Origin: Boseongicola sp. SB0662_bin_57
GTDB lineage: Bacteria > Pseudomonadota > Alphaproteobacteria > Rhodobacterales > Rhodobacteraceae
Direction of reading: 5' to 3'
DNA length: 6,222 nt
Assembly: GCA_009839535.1 (NCBI GenBank)
Contig: VXPN01000246.1
Span: 1-6,222 of the forward strand
Numbering within the stretch: position 1 is the first letter of the stretch; each line of letters starts with the position of its first letter. Positions 1 to 5,914 of this stretch are shown piece by piece. Both the position numbers and the translations under genes were made by a program. Below the pieces are notes generated by a model that saw only the letters and a program-made list of their open reading frames with translations, had not been told where the DNA came from and made no database searches.

Positions 1-266
1 CGCAGGGACCGGTTTCGCTGGCGGTCAGGCCCGAGAAGATCCGCATGACCGCAGAGAAGCCAGATTCCCGCCTCCTCGTTCGGGGCCGCATTGTTGACTG
101 GGCATATTACGGCGATACGTCGCACATCCGTGTTCAGCCAGCCAGCGGCCCGCCCATGTCGGTGACGGTCCAGAACGATACCCGATCCACCATCGAGAAC
201 GGAGATGTGGGCGATCAGGTCTGGCTCAGCTGGCGGGCCGAGGACACCTTGGTCCTTGACCGCTGA
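1..266 (+). CDS. PotA-like ABC transporter ATP-binding subunit, C-terminal fragment (TOBE domain)
   Basis: Only the last 87 codons are present; the reading frame enters from the left edge in the third frame. The visible part opens with SLAVRPEKIRM, the hallmark that begins the C-terminal TOBE domain of spermidine/putrescine-type (PotA) and related Fe/thiamine-type importer ATPases. A beta-rich segment follows (GRIVDWAYYGDTSHIRV, then GDQVWLSWRAEDTLVLD), as expected for the family's regulatory or ligand-sensing domain. Walker A, signature and Walker B motifs must lie upstream, outside the window. The ATG at position 45 is internal, because the homologous RPEK motif lies before it. The gene runs toward the aminotransferase, so it belongs to a different transcription unit and probably ends an ABC operon. 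The ATPase family is clear; the substrate (polyamine or another amine or amino acid) cannot be decided from this piece. Confidence 0.85.
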   Translation, partial: QGPVSLAVRPEKIRMTAEKPDSRLLVRGRIVDWAYYGDTSHIRVQPASGPPMSVTVQNDTRSTIENGDVGDQVWLSWRAEDTLVLDR

Positions 267-288
267 CCGACCGTAATGCTCCGCAACG

Positions 289-1695
289 TCAGACCGGTGT
301 CCAGCCTTCCCTGACAAGGCCGTCGTGAACACGCTCTATCGCCTGTCCCAGGCGATCGACGGCAAAGTCAATCTCGGACTTGGTGACGATCAGCGGCGGC
401 GACATCACGTTCAGCCGTCCGATGGGGCGCACGAGCACGCCGAGGGATTCCGCTGCGTCGGAAATGCGCTTGCCGATGTCGACCTCTTCCGGCAGCGCTT
501 CCTTTGTGGTCCGGTCAAGGACGTTTTCCAGGCAGCGCATCAAGCCGATTCCACGGACGTTGCCGACCAGTTTCATCCCTTCCAGGTCGCGAAGCCGTTC
601 GCCGAAATAGTCTCCGACGTCCCTGGCATGTTCGAGAATGTTCTCGCGCTCCATGATTTCAATGTTCTTCAGTGCCGCCACGCAGCAGACCGGGTGCCCG
701 GCATAGGTGAAGCCACTGGTATAGACGCGCGATGGATCACCAGATGAAATGGTCTCGTGAACGCGATCCGAATAAATCGTCGCGCCGATCGGCAAATAGC
801 CCGACGAGAGCCCCTTTGCCGAGCAGATTATGTCTGGAACGATTCCGAACACGTCCTCGGACGCGAACCAGTGCCCCAGGCGACCGAATGCAGTGACCAC
901 CTCGTCGGACACATAAAGGATGTCGTGGCGCCTGCAGACCTCGCGCATGCGCTTGAGATAGTCGCCGGGCGGCACCAGCACGCCTCCGGCCCCCATGACC
1001 GGCTCGGCAAAGAACGCCCCCACCCTTTCCGGGCCTATCTCAGCGATCCTGTCTTCGAATTCCTTGACCAGAAAATCGCAGAACTCCGCTTCTCCCATAC
1101 CGTCAGGAGCCCGGTACAAGTCCGGTTCCGACACGTGATGGATGGTGTCCTCGATGTACCGGAACCCGTGCCGCCGGTCCGCCTCCTTGTAGCCGATCGA
1201 TATCGTGGCATAGGTTGATCCGTGATAGGCTTGCCGACGCGCGATGACATGGACCTTTTGCGGCCTGCCCGCGCATTGCTGGTAGAAGTGCACCAGGCGC
1301 AATGCACTGTCGACCGCGGTTGAGCCGCCGGTGGAGAAATGCACGCGATTGAGGTCGCCAGGCGCCAGTTCAGCCAGCTTGGCGGCCAGTCGGGCGGCCG
1401 GCTCGTTGGACATGTCGGTGAATGTCGAACTGTAGGACAGCTTCGTGACCTGTTCCGCAATCGCGTCCGCCATTTCCTGTCGACCAAGGCCAATGTTGTT
1501 GCACCAGAGGCCGCCGATCATGTCGAGATAGGTTTGACCGTTGGAGTCGGTCATCTCGGAACCCGATCCCGCGGACATGATCAGCGATCCCGAATCCTCA
1601 TAGCTTTCGAAGTGTGTGAACGGATGCAGGAAATGCCTGCGATCAAGTTCCCACACTTGATGCGCTGCATCGTTTCTCAGCTCCAGCGAGTTCAT
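289..1695 (-). CDS. Class III (omega) PLP-dependent aminotransferase, candidate taurine/omega-amino acid:pyruvate aminotransferase
   Basis: A 468-residue, full-length fold-type I aminotransferase of the class III group, which moves an amino group between an omega-amine and a keto acid such as pyruvate in the cytoplasm. Visible landmarks: an N-terminal HPFTHFESYED segment, the substrate-pocket GGLWCNN (Trp64), the cofactor phosphate-binding segment STGGSTAVDSALR (121-133), AYHGSTYAT (156-164), the PLP-ring aspartate in SDEVVTAFGR (Asp264), the Schiff-base lysine in CSAKG (Lys294), and LVRPIGRLNVMSPPL with the probable substrate-carboxylate/sulfonate arginine (Arg423). The usual GSEAN phosphate motif reads GGSTAV here. 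AAGGAGG lies 4 nt before the ATG, which supports this start. The gene is on the same strand as the SauT/SauS-like genes but 212 nt downstream, so it is either the distal operon gene or separately expressed. Context suggests taurine to sulfoacetaldehyde; beta-alanine, GABA or diamine specificity is equally allowed by the sequence. Confidence 0.9.
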   Translation of the reverse strand: MNSLELRNDAAHQVWELDRRHFLHPFTHFESYEDSGSLIMSAGSGSEMTDSNGQTYLDMIGGLWCNNIGLGRQEMADAIAEQVTKLSYSSTFTDMSNEPAARLAAKLAELAPGDLNRVHFSTGGSTAVDSALRLVHFYQQCAGRPQKVHVIARRQAYHGSTYATISIGYKEADRRHGFRYIEDTIHHVSEPDLYRAPDGMGEAEFCDFLVKEFEDRIAEIGPERVGAFFAEPVMGAGGVLVPPGDYLKRMREVCRRHDILYVSDEVVTAFGRLGHWFASEDVFGIVPDIICSAKGLSSGYLPIGATIYSDRVHETISSGDPSRVYTSGFTYAGHPVCCVAALKNIEIMERENILEHARDVGDYFGERLRDLEGMKLVGNVRGIGLMRCLENVLDRTTKEALPEEVDIGKRISDAAESLGVLVRPIGRLNVMSPPLIVTKSEIDFAVDRLGQAIERVHDGLVREGWTPV

Positions 1696-1706
1696 GCTCC
1701 CTCCTT
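1696..1706 (-). promoter_or_regulatory. Strong ribosome-binding site of the aminotransferase
   Basis: AAGGAGG at 1700-1706 on the minus strand is a full anti-Shine-Dalgarno match four bases ahead of the ATG. It fixes the start of the aminotransferase and shows that it can be translated independently of the upstream ligase gene, whose stop is over 200 bases away. Confidence 0.8.
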
Positions 1707-1749
1707 GCGTGCCAGACAGCCCTGATCACCTGTGGTTAGTGAATCGCTC

Positions 1750-1862
1750 CCGCGCATGCAAACCTGTACTTGGCGACGAAACTCTCAGCGGATGGCCTGC
1801 TCCTGCCGGATGGCGTCCTTGTCGTCATCCGGCCCGCCCTGGCGTGGCCGGTCCGCGCATGC
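1750..1862. repeat. 10-bp direct repeat pair upstream of the aminotransferase
   Basis: The decamer CCGCGCATGC occurs at 1750-1759 and again at 1853-1862 in the same orientation, 103 bp apart, inside the non-coding gap before the aminotransferase. Each copy contains the palindrome GCATGC. Spacing and sequence could suit a regulator-binding pair, but in GC-rich DNA a 10-mer match can arise by chance. No regulator gene is visible to link it to. Confidence 0.3.
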
Positions 1863-1889
1863 CGGACCCGGTGCAAAGAACGCGATCAT
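1785..1889 (-). CDS. Possible 34-codon small ORF between ligase and aminotransferase genes
   Basis: An ATG at 1887-1889 opens 34 codons ending in TGA (1785-1787). The predicted peptide starts MIAFFAPGPACA and ends DKDAIRQEQAIR, so a short hydrophobic start is followed by a charged tail. It is in the same frame as the upstream ligase, so the frame is open for 41 codons after the ligase stop. By hand count, GC is high at codon positions 1 and 3 (about 26/33 and 27/33) and lower at position 2 (about 18/33), as in the real genes nearby. Ribosome-binding support is weak (GCAGG close to the ATG, inside a hairpin). It could be a small protein, a decayed remnant or chance; no family is recognised. 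Confidence 0.2.
   Translation of the reverse strand: MIAFFAPGPACADRPRQGGPDDDKDAIRQEQAIR
1805..1833. repeat. Inverted repeat with 8-bp arms in the gap upstream of the aminotransferase
   Basis: Arms GCCGGATG (1805-1812) and CATCCGGC (1826-1833) are perfectly complementary around a 13-base centre. Two further G:C pairs can form inside after one mismatch (1814-1815 with 1823-1824). No T-tract follows on the minus strand, so it is not a canonical intrinsic terminator. It could be an operator dyad or an RNA hairpin; it also lies inside the possible small ORF. Confidence 0.45.
1850..1868. repeat. Inverted repeat with 6-bp arms overlapping one direct-repeat copy
   Basis: GGTCCG (1850-1855) and CGGACC (1863-1868) face each other across the centre CGCATGC. 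The stem can be extended on the outside with CCGG pairing if one C is bulged. It coincides with the second copy of the 10-bp direct repeat, so the two may be parts of one element. Its role is unknown. Confidence 0.35.
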
Positions 1890-1910
1890 GAGCCTGCAAA
1901 GCAGGCCTCA
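1889..1910 (-). repeat. Hairpin at the ligase stop codon
   Basis: On the minus strand GCCTGC-TTT-GCAGGC (1892-1906) is a perfect 6-bp stem with a 3-base loop. The stop codon TGA (1908-1910) can pair with the TCA at 1889-1891 if one G is bulged, giving nine pairs that include the stop. No U-run follows, so rho-independent termination is not supported. A role in 3'-end protection or processing of the ligase message is plausible. Confidence 0.5.
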
Positions 1911-3401
1911 ACTGTCCGGCACGACGTCTGCAAGCCTCAGTCTCTGGATCTTGCCTGACGGTCCCTTCGGCAATTCATCAAGGAAGTGGATGGCATCGGG
2001 AGCCTTGAAGTCCCCAAGCCTCTGCCGACAAAGCGTCAGCAGTTCTGAAGCGTCCAGCGGCGAACCGGAGCGAACGCGCACAGCCGCCTCGACCGTTTCC
2101 CCGTACCTGGCGCACTTGCGGGCAAAGGCCGCTGCCTCGACCACGTCGGGGTGGCCATAAAGCGCTTCGTCGACCTCCCGCGGCGCGATGTTCTCGCCAC
2201 CCTTGATGATCAGTTCCTTCAGGCGGCCGGTGACGAAGACATAACCTTGCTCGTCCATGTGTGCCAAGTCTCCGGTTCGCAGCCAGCCGCTGCGGAGGAT
2301 CTCGCCTGTGGCCTTCGGGTTCTTCAGGTACTCCAGCATGACGTTCGGGCCGCGCACGACAATTTCTCCGGCCGTGCCGCGCGGGACGGTTGCACCCTCG
2401 CCATCCTGGATCTCGACTTCGCAGCCAAAGGCGATGCCAGGCGATCCGATCTTGCGGGGCGCGGGCGGCAACGGATTCGACAGTATCTGCGCGGCGGTTT
2501 CGGTCAGGCCCATCGTCTCAATGATCGGAACGGAAAAGCGCGCCTCGAATGCCGACTGCGTTTCCATCGCCAGCGCCGACGAAGCCGAACGGCCGAACCG
2601 CAATCGACCACGGCATTCGGCATCGGGCCCGGCATCCCCGTGCAGCAGGTGCGATATGATCGTCGGCACGACCGAGAACCAGGTGACCCGGCTTTCCGAT
2701 GCCTGCTGCCAGAACTGCGAGGCCGAGAACCGCGACGTCATTGCCAACGATCCTCCTGACACAAGGCTGCCCATCACCGTCACGCAAAGCCCGTTGATGT
2801 GACAGATCGGAAGGACGCAAAGGCCGCGGTCGTCCGGCGACAAGTCATGCGCCACAGCCGTGGTCCACCCACCCGCCAGCAGGCTGGCATGGCTGTGAAC
2901 CACACCTTTCGGCCGCCCGGTGGTTCCCGAGGTGTACATCAGGAGCGCGTGGTCGCCGGGCACAATGTCGTGCAGCTTCCCCTCAACGCGATTCTCGGGA
3001 TCGACCGGCGCCACGCCAGACCGGTTTGCCTCGTCGAAGAGGGCACGACAGTCCGGGTGGACATATCCAAATCGCGCCTCCGAATGCTCCAGCGCAAATG
3101 CGATTGCATCACGGCCTGCGGCGAGGTTGATCATCGTCGCCCTGAACCCGCCTGCCAACGCGCCATAAAGCGCGACGACGCTCTCCCGGCCATTTGGTGC
3201 AACAATTGCCACGCTTTCGCCCTTCATCGCGCCATGTGCCGTCAGCACCCGGCCGAAGTCCACCGCCTCTTCCTGAAGGGTCTTCCAACCGATCGCGCCG
3301 CCGGTTTCCGGAAAGACGATCGCGGTTCCCCCGGATTGGGCACGCGCTGCCAGCCAGTCGCGGACCGTGCCTTCGGGCGGAATCTCGCGCGAGAGCTTCA
3401 C
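1908..3401 (-). CDS. sauT: AMP-forming acyl-CoA ligase, SauT-like (putative sulfoacetate-CoA ligase)
   Basis: With the GTG start the protein has 497 residues, the usual size of ANL-superfamily acyl/aryl-CoA synthetases, which activate a carboxylate to an acyl-AMP and then a CoA thioester in the cytoplasm. All core motifs are visible: the phosphate-binding loop YTSGTTGRPKG (156-166), the A5 motif GLTETAAQ (298-305), A7 GWLRTGD (372-378), A8 hinge GRLKELIIKGGENIAPREV (392-410) and the C-terminal catalytic lysine in PKGPSGKIQR (Lys484). The GTG start overlaps the preceding stop as GTGA, with AGGA just upstream, indicating translational coupling to the acylating dehydrogenase. An in-frame TTG six codons earlier is the only alternative. 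Pairing with a SauS-type enzyme argues for sulfoacetate as substrate. Oxalate, malonate or an aromatic acid cannot be excluded from sequence alone, so the symbol is provisional. Confidence 0.8.
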   Translation of the reverse strand: MKLSREIPPEGTVRDWLAARAQSGGTAIVFPETGGAIGWKTLQEEAVDFGRVLTAHGAMKGESVAIVAPNGRESVVALYGALAGGFRATMINLAAGRDAIAFALEHSEARFGYVHPDCRALFDEANRSGVAPVDPENRVEGKLHDIVPGDHALLMYTSGTTGRPKGVVHSHASLLAGGWTTAVAHDLSPDDRGLCVLPICHINGLCVTVMGSLVSGGSLAMTSRFSASQFWQQASESRVTWFSVVPTIISHLLHGDAGPDAECRGRLRFGRSASSALAMETQSAFEARFSVPIIETMGLTETAAQILSNPLPPAPRKIGSPGIAFGCEVEIQDGEGATVPRGTAGEIVVRGPNVMLEYLKNPKATGEILRSGWLRTGDLAHMDEQGYVFVTGRLKELIIKGGENIAPREVDEALYGHPDVVEAAAFARKCARYGETVEAAVRVRSGSPLDASELLTLCRQRLGDFKAPDAIHFLDELPKGPSGKIQRLRLADVVPDS

Positions 3402-3407
3402 TTTCCT
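3398..3407 (-). promoter_or_regulatory. GTGA start/stop overlap and Shine-Dalgarno coupling the dehydrogenase and ligase genes
   Basis: On the minus strand the sequence AGGAAAGTGA places the ligase GTG (3399-3401) over the dehydrogenase TGA (3398-3400), a 4-nt overlap typical of ribosome re-initiation. AGGA at 3404-3407 sits only 2-3 nt from the GTG, closer than optimal, so translation of the ligase probably depends on ribosomes finishing the upstream gene. Confidence 0.7.
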
Positions 3408-4801
3408 GCAACGTCCCAATAGTCATCAAAGATCTCGCCAAGCGTCGGCTCGCGCGACGGAATTTCCCGAACGATCTTGGTGCTTTGCAGGAAGTGCCTC
3501 CAGTGCAGGTTGTCGTCCATGGCATTCCTGCCCCAGCTGCCGCAGCCCATCGAAAGCGAGAACGGCATCCCGTTGGCGAACGATCCGCCAGTCGCGAAGG
3601 CGTGCGCCTGATTGACGATCACCCGGCTGGTCGGGATGGCGCGAGCCAGGATCATTGGACGGGCGAGTTCACGCGTGTGCAGCCCGACCGAGTGGCCAGC
3701 GCCTTGGTGAAGCTGAATGGCGCGGGTGACCTGCACCGCCTCCGCGAAGTCCCGCGCCTGATAGAGAGCCAGAACCCGGCTCAGCTTCTCGCCCGACAGC
3801 GGGTGCGCCGGGCCAACGCCCCTTGTCGGAACCACGATGTATTCCGTGCCTTCTGGTACCCGGCCTTCCAGGCCCAAGGCAGCGATCATCCTGTCGGCGT
3901 CCTGGGCAATGACCTCGCGGTTCAGGTGTCCGCCAGGCCAGAGCGCGGAAACAACCGCGTCCTCGTCATCGACCAGCGCGCCCCCGGCCTTGGCCAACTC
4001 GGCCAGGAAGGTGTCATGGACGGCGTCAACCACGACCGCGGAATTCTCGGAAGAACAGCTGGTGGCATTGTCGAACGTCTTCGAGGCGCGGATCTTCTCC
4101 GCCGCCGCCGCCAAGTCGGCAGTCTCGTCCACGATCACGGTGACGTTGCCCACTCCCACCGCGACCGCAGGGGTTCCGGCGGTCTGCGCACGATGCACAT
4201 TGTTCTGGCTGCCGGTGCAGACGATCCTGTCGCAGGATTCCATCAGCCGCTGTGTCCTTTCCTTCGACCCCGGCGCAGGCGCCATCTGCACGAGATCCGG
4301 ATCTTCGCCGATCTTGGCGAATTCAGCGTGAACGAACTCCAGCAACCGCTTGCAGGCGGCGACGCCCTTCGGCGACGGCGCAACGACGATGGCGTTGCCG
4401 CATTTCAGCGCATTGACAATGTTGTTCGCTGGAGTGGCAACCGGATTGGTCGAGGGCACGATGGCCCCGATAACGCCCATCGGCCGCGCGACTTCGGTAA
4501 TGCCCACCGCCGGATCGTCGCGGATGACGCCGAAGGTCTTCACACCCCTAATGTCGCGCATCAGTCCCAGCGTCTTGCGGTAGTTCTTCTCGAACTTGTC
4601 GGAAACGTTCCCAAGACCGGTCGTTTCGACCGCCAGTTCCGCCAGTTCCAGGTTGCGCCCCGGTTCCATGACCGCCCAGGCCGCCGCTTGGGCTGCGCGA
4701 TCATAACGACGCTGGCTGCCTTCCGTCTCATAGCCTGCCTGCGCATGCTTCGCGCGCGCCATGACCTCATCAAGCTGGTCGATCGGGTCGTTGGCATTCA
4801 T
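3398..4801 (-). CDS. sauS: CoA-acylating aldehyde dehydrogenase, SauS-like (putative sulfoacetaldehyde dehydrogenase, acylating)
   Basis: A 467-residue member of the acylating aldehyde dehydrogenase branch (EutE/AdhE N-domain/SauS), interconverting an aldehyde plus CoA with an acyl-CoA using NAD(P). Visible features: the cofactor-domain segment PMGVIGAIVPSTNPVATP (107-124), the loop TAGTPAVAVGVGNV (207-220) where non-acylating enzymes carry the base-bearing ELGGK, the nucleophile in FDNATSCSSEN (Cys249), and the C-terminal stretch ATGGSFANGMPFSLSMGCGSWG (403-424) typical of this branch. AGGAG lies 9 nt before the ATG. The gene is directly coupled to the ligase and preceded by a TTT binding protein. 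In characterised sulfoacetate users SauS reduces sulfoacetyl-CoA to sulfoacetaldehyde; the same enzyme could run in reverse from taurine-derived aldehyde. Acylating chemistry is secure; the sulfonated substrate is inferred. Confidence 0.85.
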   Translation of the reverse strand: MNANDPIDQLDEVMARAKHAQAGYETEGSQRRYDRAAQAAAWAVMEPGRNLELAELAVETTGLGNVSDKFEKNYRKTLGLMRDIRGVKTFGVIRDDPAVGITEVARPMGVIGAIVPSTNPVATPANNIVNALKCGNAIVVAPSPKGVAACKRLLEFVHAEFAKIGEDPDLVQMAPAPGSKERTQRLMESCDRIVCTGSQNNVHRAQTAGTPAVAVGVGNVTVIVDETADLAAAAEKIRASKTFDNATSCSSENSAVVVDAVHDTFLAELAKAGGALVDDEDAVVSALWPGGHLNREVIAQDADRMIAALGLEGRVPEGTEYIVVPTRGVGPAHPLSGEKLSRVLALYQARDFAEAVQVTRAIQLHQGAGHSVGLHTRELARPMILARAIPTSRVIVNQAHAFATGGSFANGMPFSLSMGCGSWGRNAMDDNLHWRHFLQSTKIVREIPSREPTLGEIFDDYWDVAGK

Positions 4802-4850
4802 CGAAAGGCGCTCCTGCCTTTATCTTCGCAAACGTGCTGCTGCCTGGGTT

Positions 4851-4873
4851 CGGGAGGGGTCGCACCCCTCCCG
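4851..4873 (-). repeat. Intercistronic hairpin 2 between binding-protein and dehydrogenase genes (10-bp stem)
   Basis: CGGGAGGGGT (4851-4860) pairs perfectly with ACCCCTCCCG (4864-4873) around a 3-base loop, a very stable GC-rich stem. On the minus-strand transcript it is followed by AACCCAGG rather than a U-run, so it is not a textbook intrinsic terminator. It is better read as an mRNA 3'-end stabiliser or partial attenuator between the two genes. Confidence 0.7.
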
Positions 4874-4880
4874 GCCAATT

Positions 4881-4898
4881 GCCGCCCCGGAGGGCGGC
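4881..4898 (-). repeat. Intercistronic hairpin 1, just after the binding-protein stop (7-bp stem)
   Basis: GCCGCCC (4881-4887) and GGGCGGC (4892-4898) form a perfect 7-bp stem with a 4-base loop, beginning 11 nt after the binding-protein stop codon and only 7 nt from the next hairpin. Together the two stems form a tandem structure at the 3' end of the binding-protein message. No U-run follows. Confidence 0.65.
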
Positions 4899-4909
4899 CG
4901 ATCCGCTCG

Positions 4910-5872
4910 TCACAGTCCGGCCAAAAGCTCCTTCAGCGTGACCTCGCGAGCCTTCCACATCTCAATGACCTCAGCCCGGGTCATGATGTGCATGGGCGAG
5001 CCGCCCGCTTTCATCCTTCCCTGCACGCGGCCGTTTTCGAACATCGTCGGGAAGACTTCGGCCAGCTTGTCGATCACGGGCTGCGGCGTGCCCTTCGGCA
5101 CCATCACGCCGCGGAAGTTCACGGACGCGTTGTCGATGTCGAACCCCTGCTCCCTCAGCGTCGGCACGTCGGGCAGAAAGTCGTTCCGCTCAAGATCAAA
5201 GACGCCGAGAATCTTGACGTTGCCCGCCTCACGCGCACGGAAGGCGTCCGAGAGGTTGTTGACGCCGCCCAGAACCTCGCCTGCGATCACGGCCTTCATT
5301 GCGCCCGCGCCGCCTTGGTTGTTCGGGATATAGGCCAGTTTGACGCCCGCCGCCTTTTCGAGCTGAAGCGCCGCGATGTGATGCCCGACGAAGAGCCCTG
5401 CGCCCGAAAACGTCAGCCTTCCCGGGTTTTCCTTGGCATAGTCGACCACGTCAGCCATCGAATTGAACTCGCTGTCTGCGGCAACGACGAAGACTGCCGG
5501 ATCGGCGCCCCAGTTGGCGATGGGCTCGAAGCTGTCGGCCCCGTATTCCACGCCGCCCTCGATCGACTGGGCAATGAAATGGGGGATGTTGTAAGCGCCC
5601 AGGACATAGCCGTCGGCATCGGCCTGGGTCGCGAACCAGTTCCAGCCGACCCGGCCTCCCGCACCAGGCTTGTTGATGATGGCGATCGGCATGCCAAGCG
5701 CGTCCTCGTTGCCTGCAGTCATGGTCACGATTCGCGCCTGGAAGTCCGTGGCGCCACCGGCGCCATAGCTGACCATCAGCATGATCGGGCGCTCAGGGTA
5801 GTTCTCGTCGGCTGCGGCCGTGCCGGTCAGTCCCATCATCGCGATGGATGCCGCTGCAAGTAGTTTCTTCAT
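4910..5872 (-). CDS. Tripartite tricarboxylate transporter (TTT) periplasmic substrate-binding protein, TctC/Bug family
   Basis: A 320-residue secreted solute receptor that captures a small organic anion in the periplasm and hands it to the TctA/TctB membrane complex. Residues 1-21 (MKKLLAAASIAMMG... ending TAAA) form a typical Sec signal peptide with cleavage likely after Ala21. The mature protein begins with the family signature YPERPIMLMVSYGAGGATD (25-43), followed by INKPGAGGRVGWNW (66-79) and PDVPTLREQGFD (234-245), all standard Bug/TctC landmarks and normal length. The ATG is fixed by AAGGAGG seven bases upstream and by the signal peptide. The gene lies directly after tctB and before the SauS/SauT-like genes, so the ligand is probably the substrate of that pathway, possibly sulfoacetate. 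Family members bind many carboxylates, so the ligand is inferred only from context. Confidence 0.9.
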   Translation of the reverse strand: MKKLLAAASIAMMGLTGTAAADENYPERPIMLMVSYGAGGATDFQARIVTMTAGNEDALGMPIAIINKPGAGGRVGWNWFATQADADGYVLGAYNIPHFIAQSIEGGVEYGADSFEPIANWGADPAVFVVAADSEFNSMADVVDYAKENPGRLTFSGAGLFVGHHIAALQLEKAAGVKLAYIPNNQGGAGAMKAVIAGEVLGGVNNLSDAFRAREAGNVKILGVFDLERNDFLPDVPTLREQGFDIDNASVNFRGVMVPKGTPQPVIDKLAEVFPTMFENGRVQGRMKAGGSPMHIMTRAEVIEMWKAREVTLKELLAGL

Positions 5873-5886
5873 GGTTCGTCCTCCTT
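5873..5886 (-). promoter_or_regulatory. Strong ribosome-binding site of the TTT binding protein
   Basis: AAGGAGG (5880-5886 on the minus strand) stands seven bases from the ATG, an optimal arrangement that fits the high expression expected of a periplasmic receptor relative to its membrane partners. Confidence 0.8.
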
Positions 5887-5898
5887 TTGGGTTTGGTC

Positions 5899-5914
5899 AG
5901 CCGCCTTGGCGGCT
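5899..5914 (-). repeat. Hairpin between the tctB and binding-protein genes
   Basis: AGCCGCC (5899-5905) and GGCGGCT (5908-5914) are perfect complements separated by two bases, in practice a 6-bp stem with a 4-base loop. The stem starts on the last base of the tctB stop region and ends 12 nt before the AAGGAGG of the binding-protein gene. No U-run follows. It may shield the 5' end of a processed binding-protein transcript or block exonuclease from the tctB side. Confidence 0.55.

Noticed and set aside
45..266. Stand-alone 73-residue protein starting at the ATG at 45
   Set aside because: The same frame is open upstream to the edge and encodes the conserved SLAVRPEKI start of a TOBE domain, so the ATG is internal to a truncated ABC ATPase gene.
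1726..1762. Sigma-70 promoter upstream of the aminotransferase (TTGCAT, 17 nt, TAACCA on the minus strand)
   Set aside because: The -35-like box matches only three of six and the -10-like box about two of six consensus bases; this is not better than background.
1889..1910. SECIS-like element causing UGA recoding at the ligase stop
   Set aside because: The stem is short, includes the UGA itself, and lacks the spacing and loop features of bacterial SECIS elements. The ligase already has the normal family C-terminus ending soon after the catalytic lysine motif.
3402..3419. TTG at 3417-3419 as start of the ligase
   Set aside because: It would overlap the dehydrogenase by 22 nt with no convincing ribosome-binding site, while the GTG at 3399-3401 gives the classic 4-nt stop/start overlap and the family's usual N-terminal length.
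4851..4898. Rho-independent terminator for the transporter genes
   Set aside because: Neither hairpin is followed by a U-rich run on the minus strand, and both are GC-rich to the base, so canonical intrinsic termination is not supported.
3194..5863. Very long plus-strand open frame (889 codons) opposite the dehydrogenase and binding-protein genes
   Set aside because: It is antisense to two clear family members and runs through the structured intergenic region. Its translation is rich in Arg, His and Asp with no recognisable domain, the usual shadow of GC-rich minus-strand coding.
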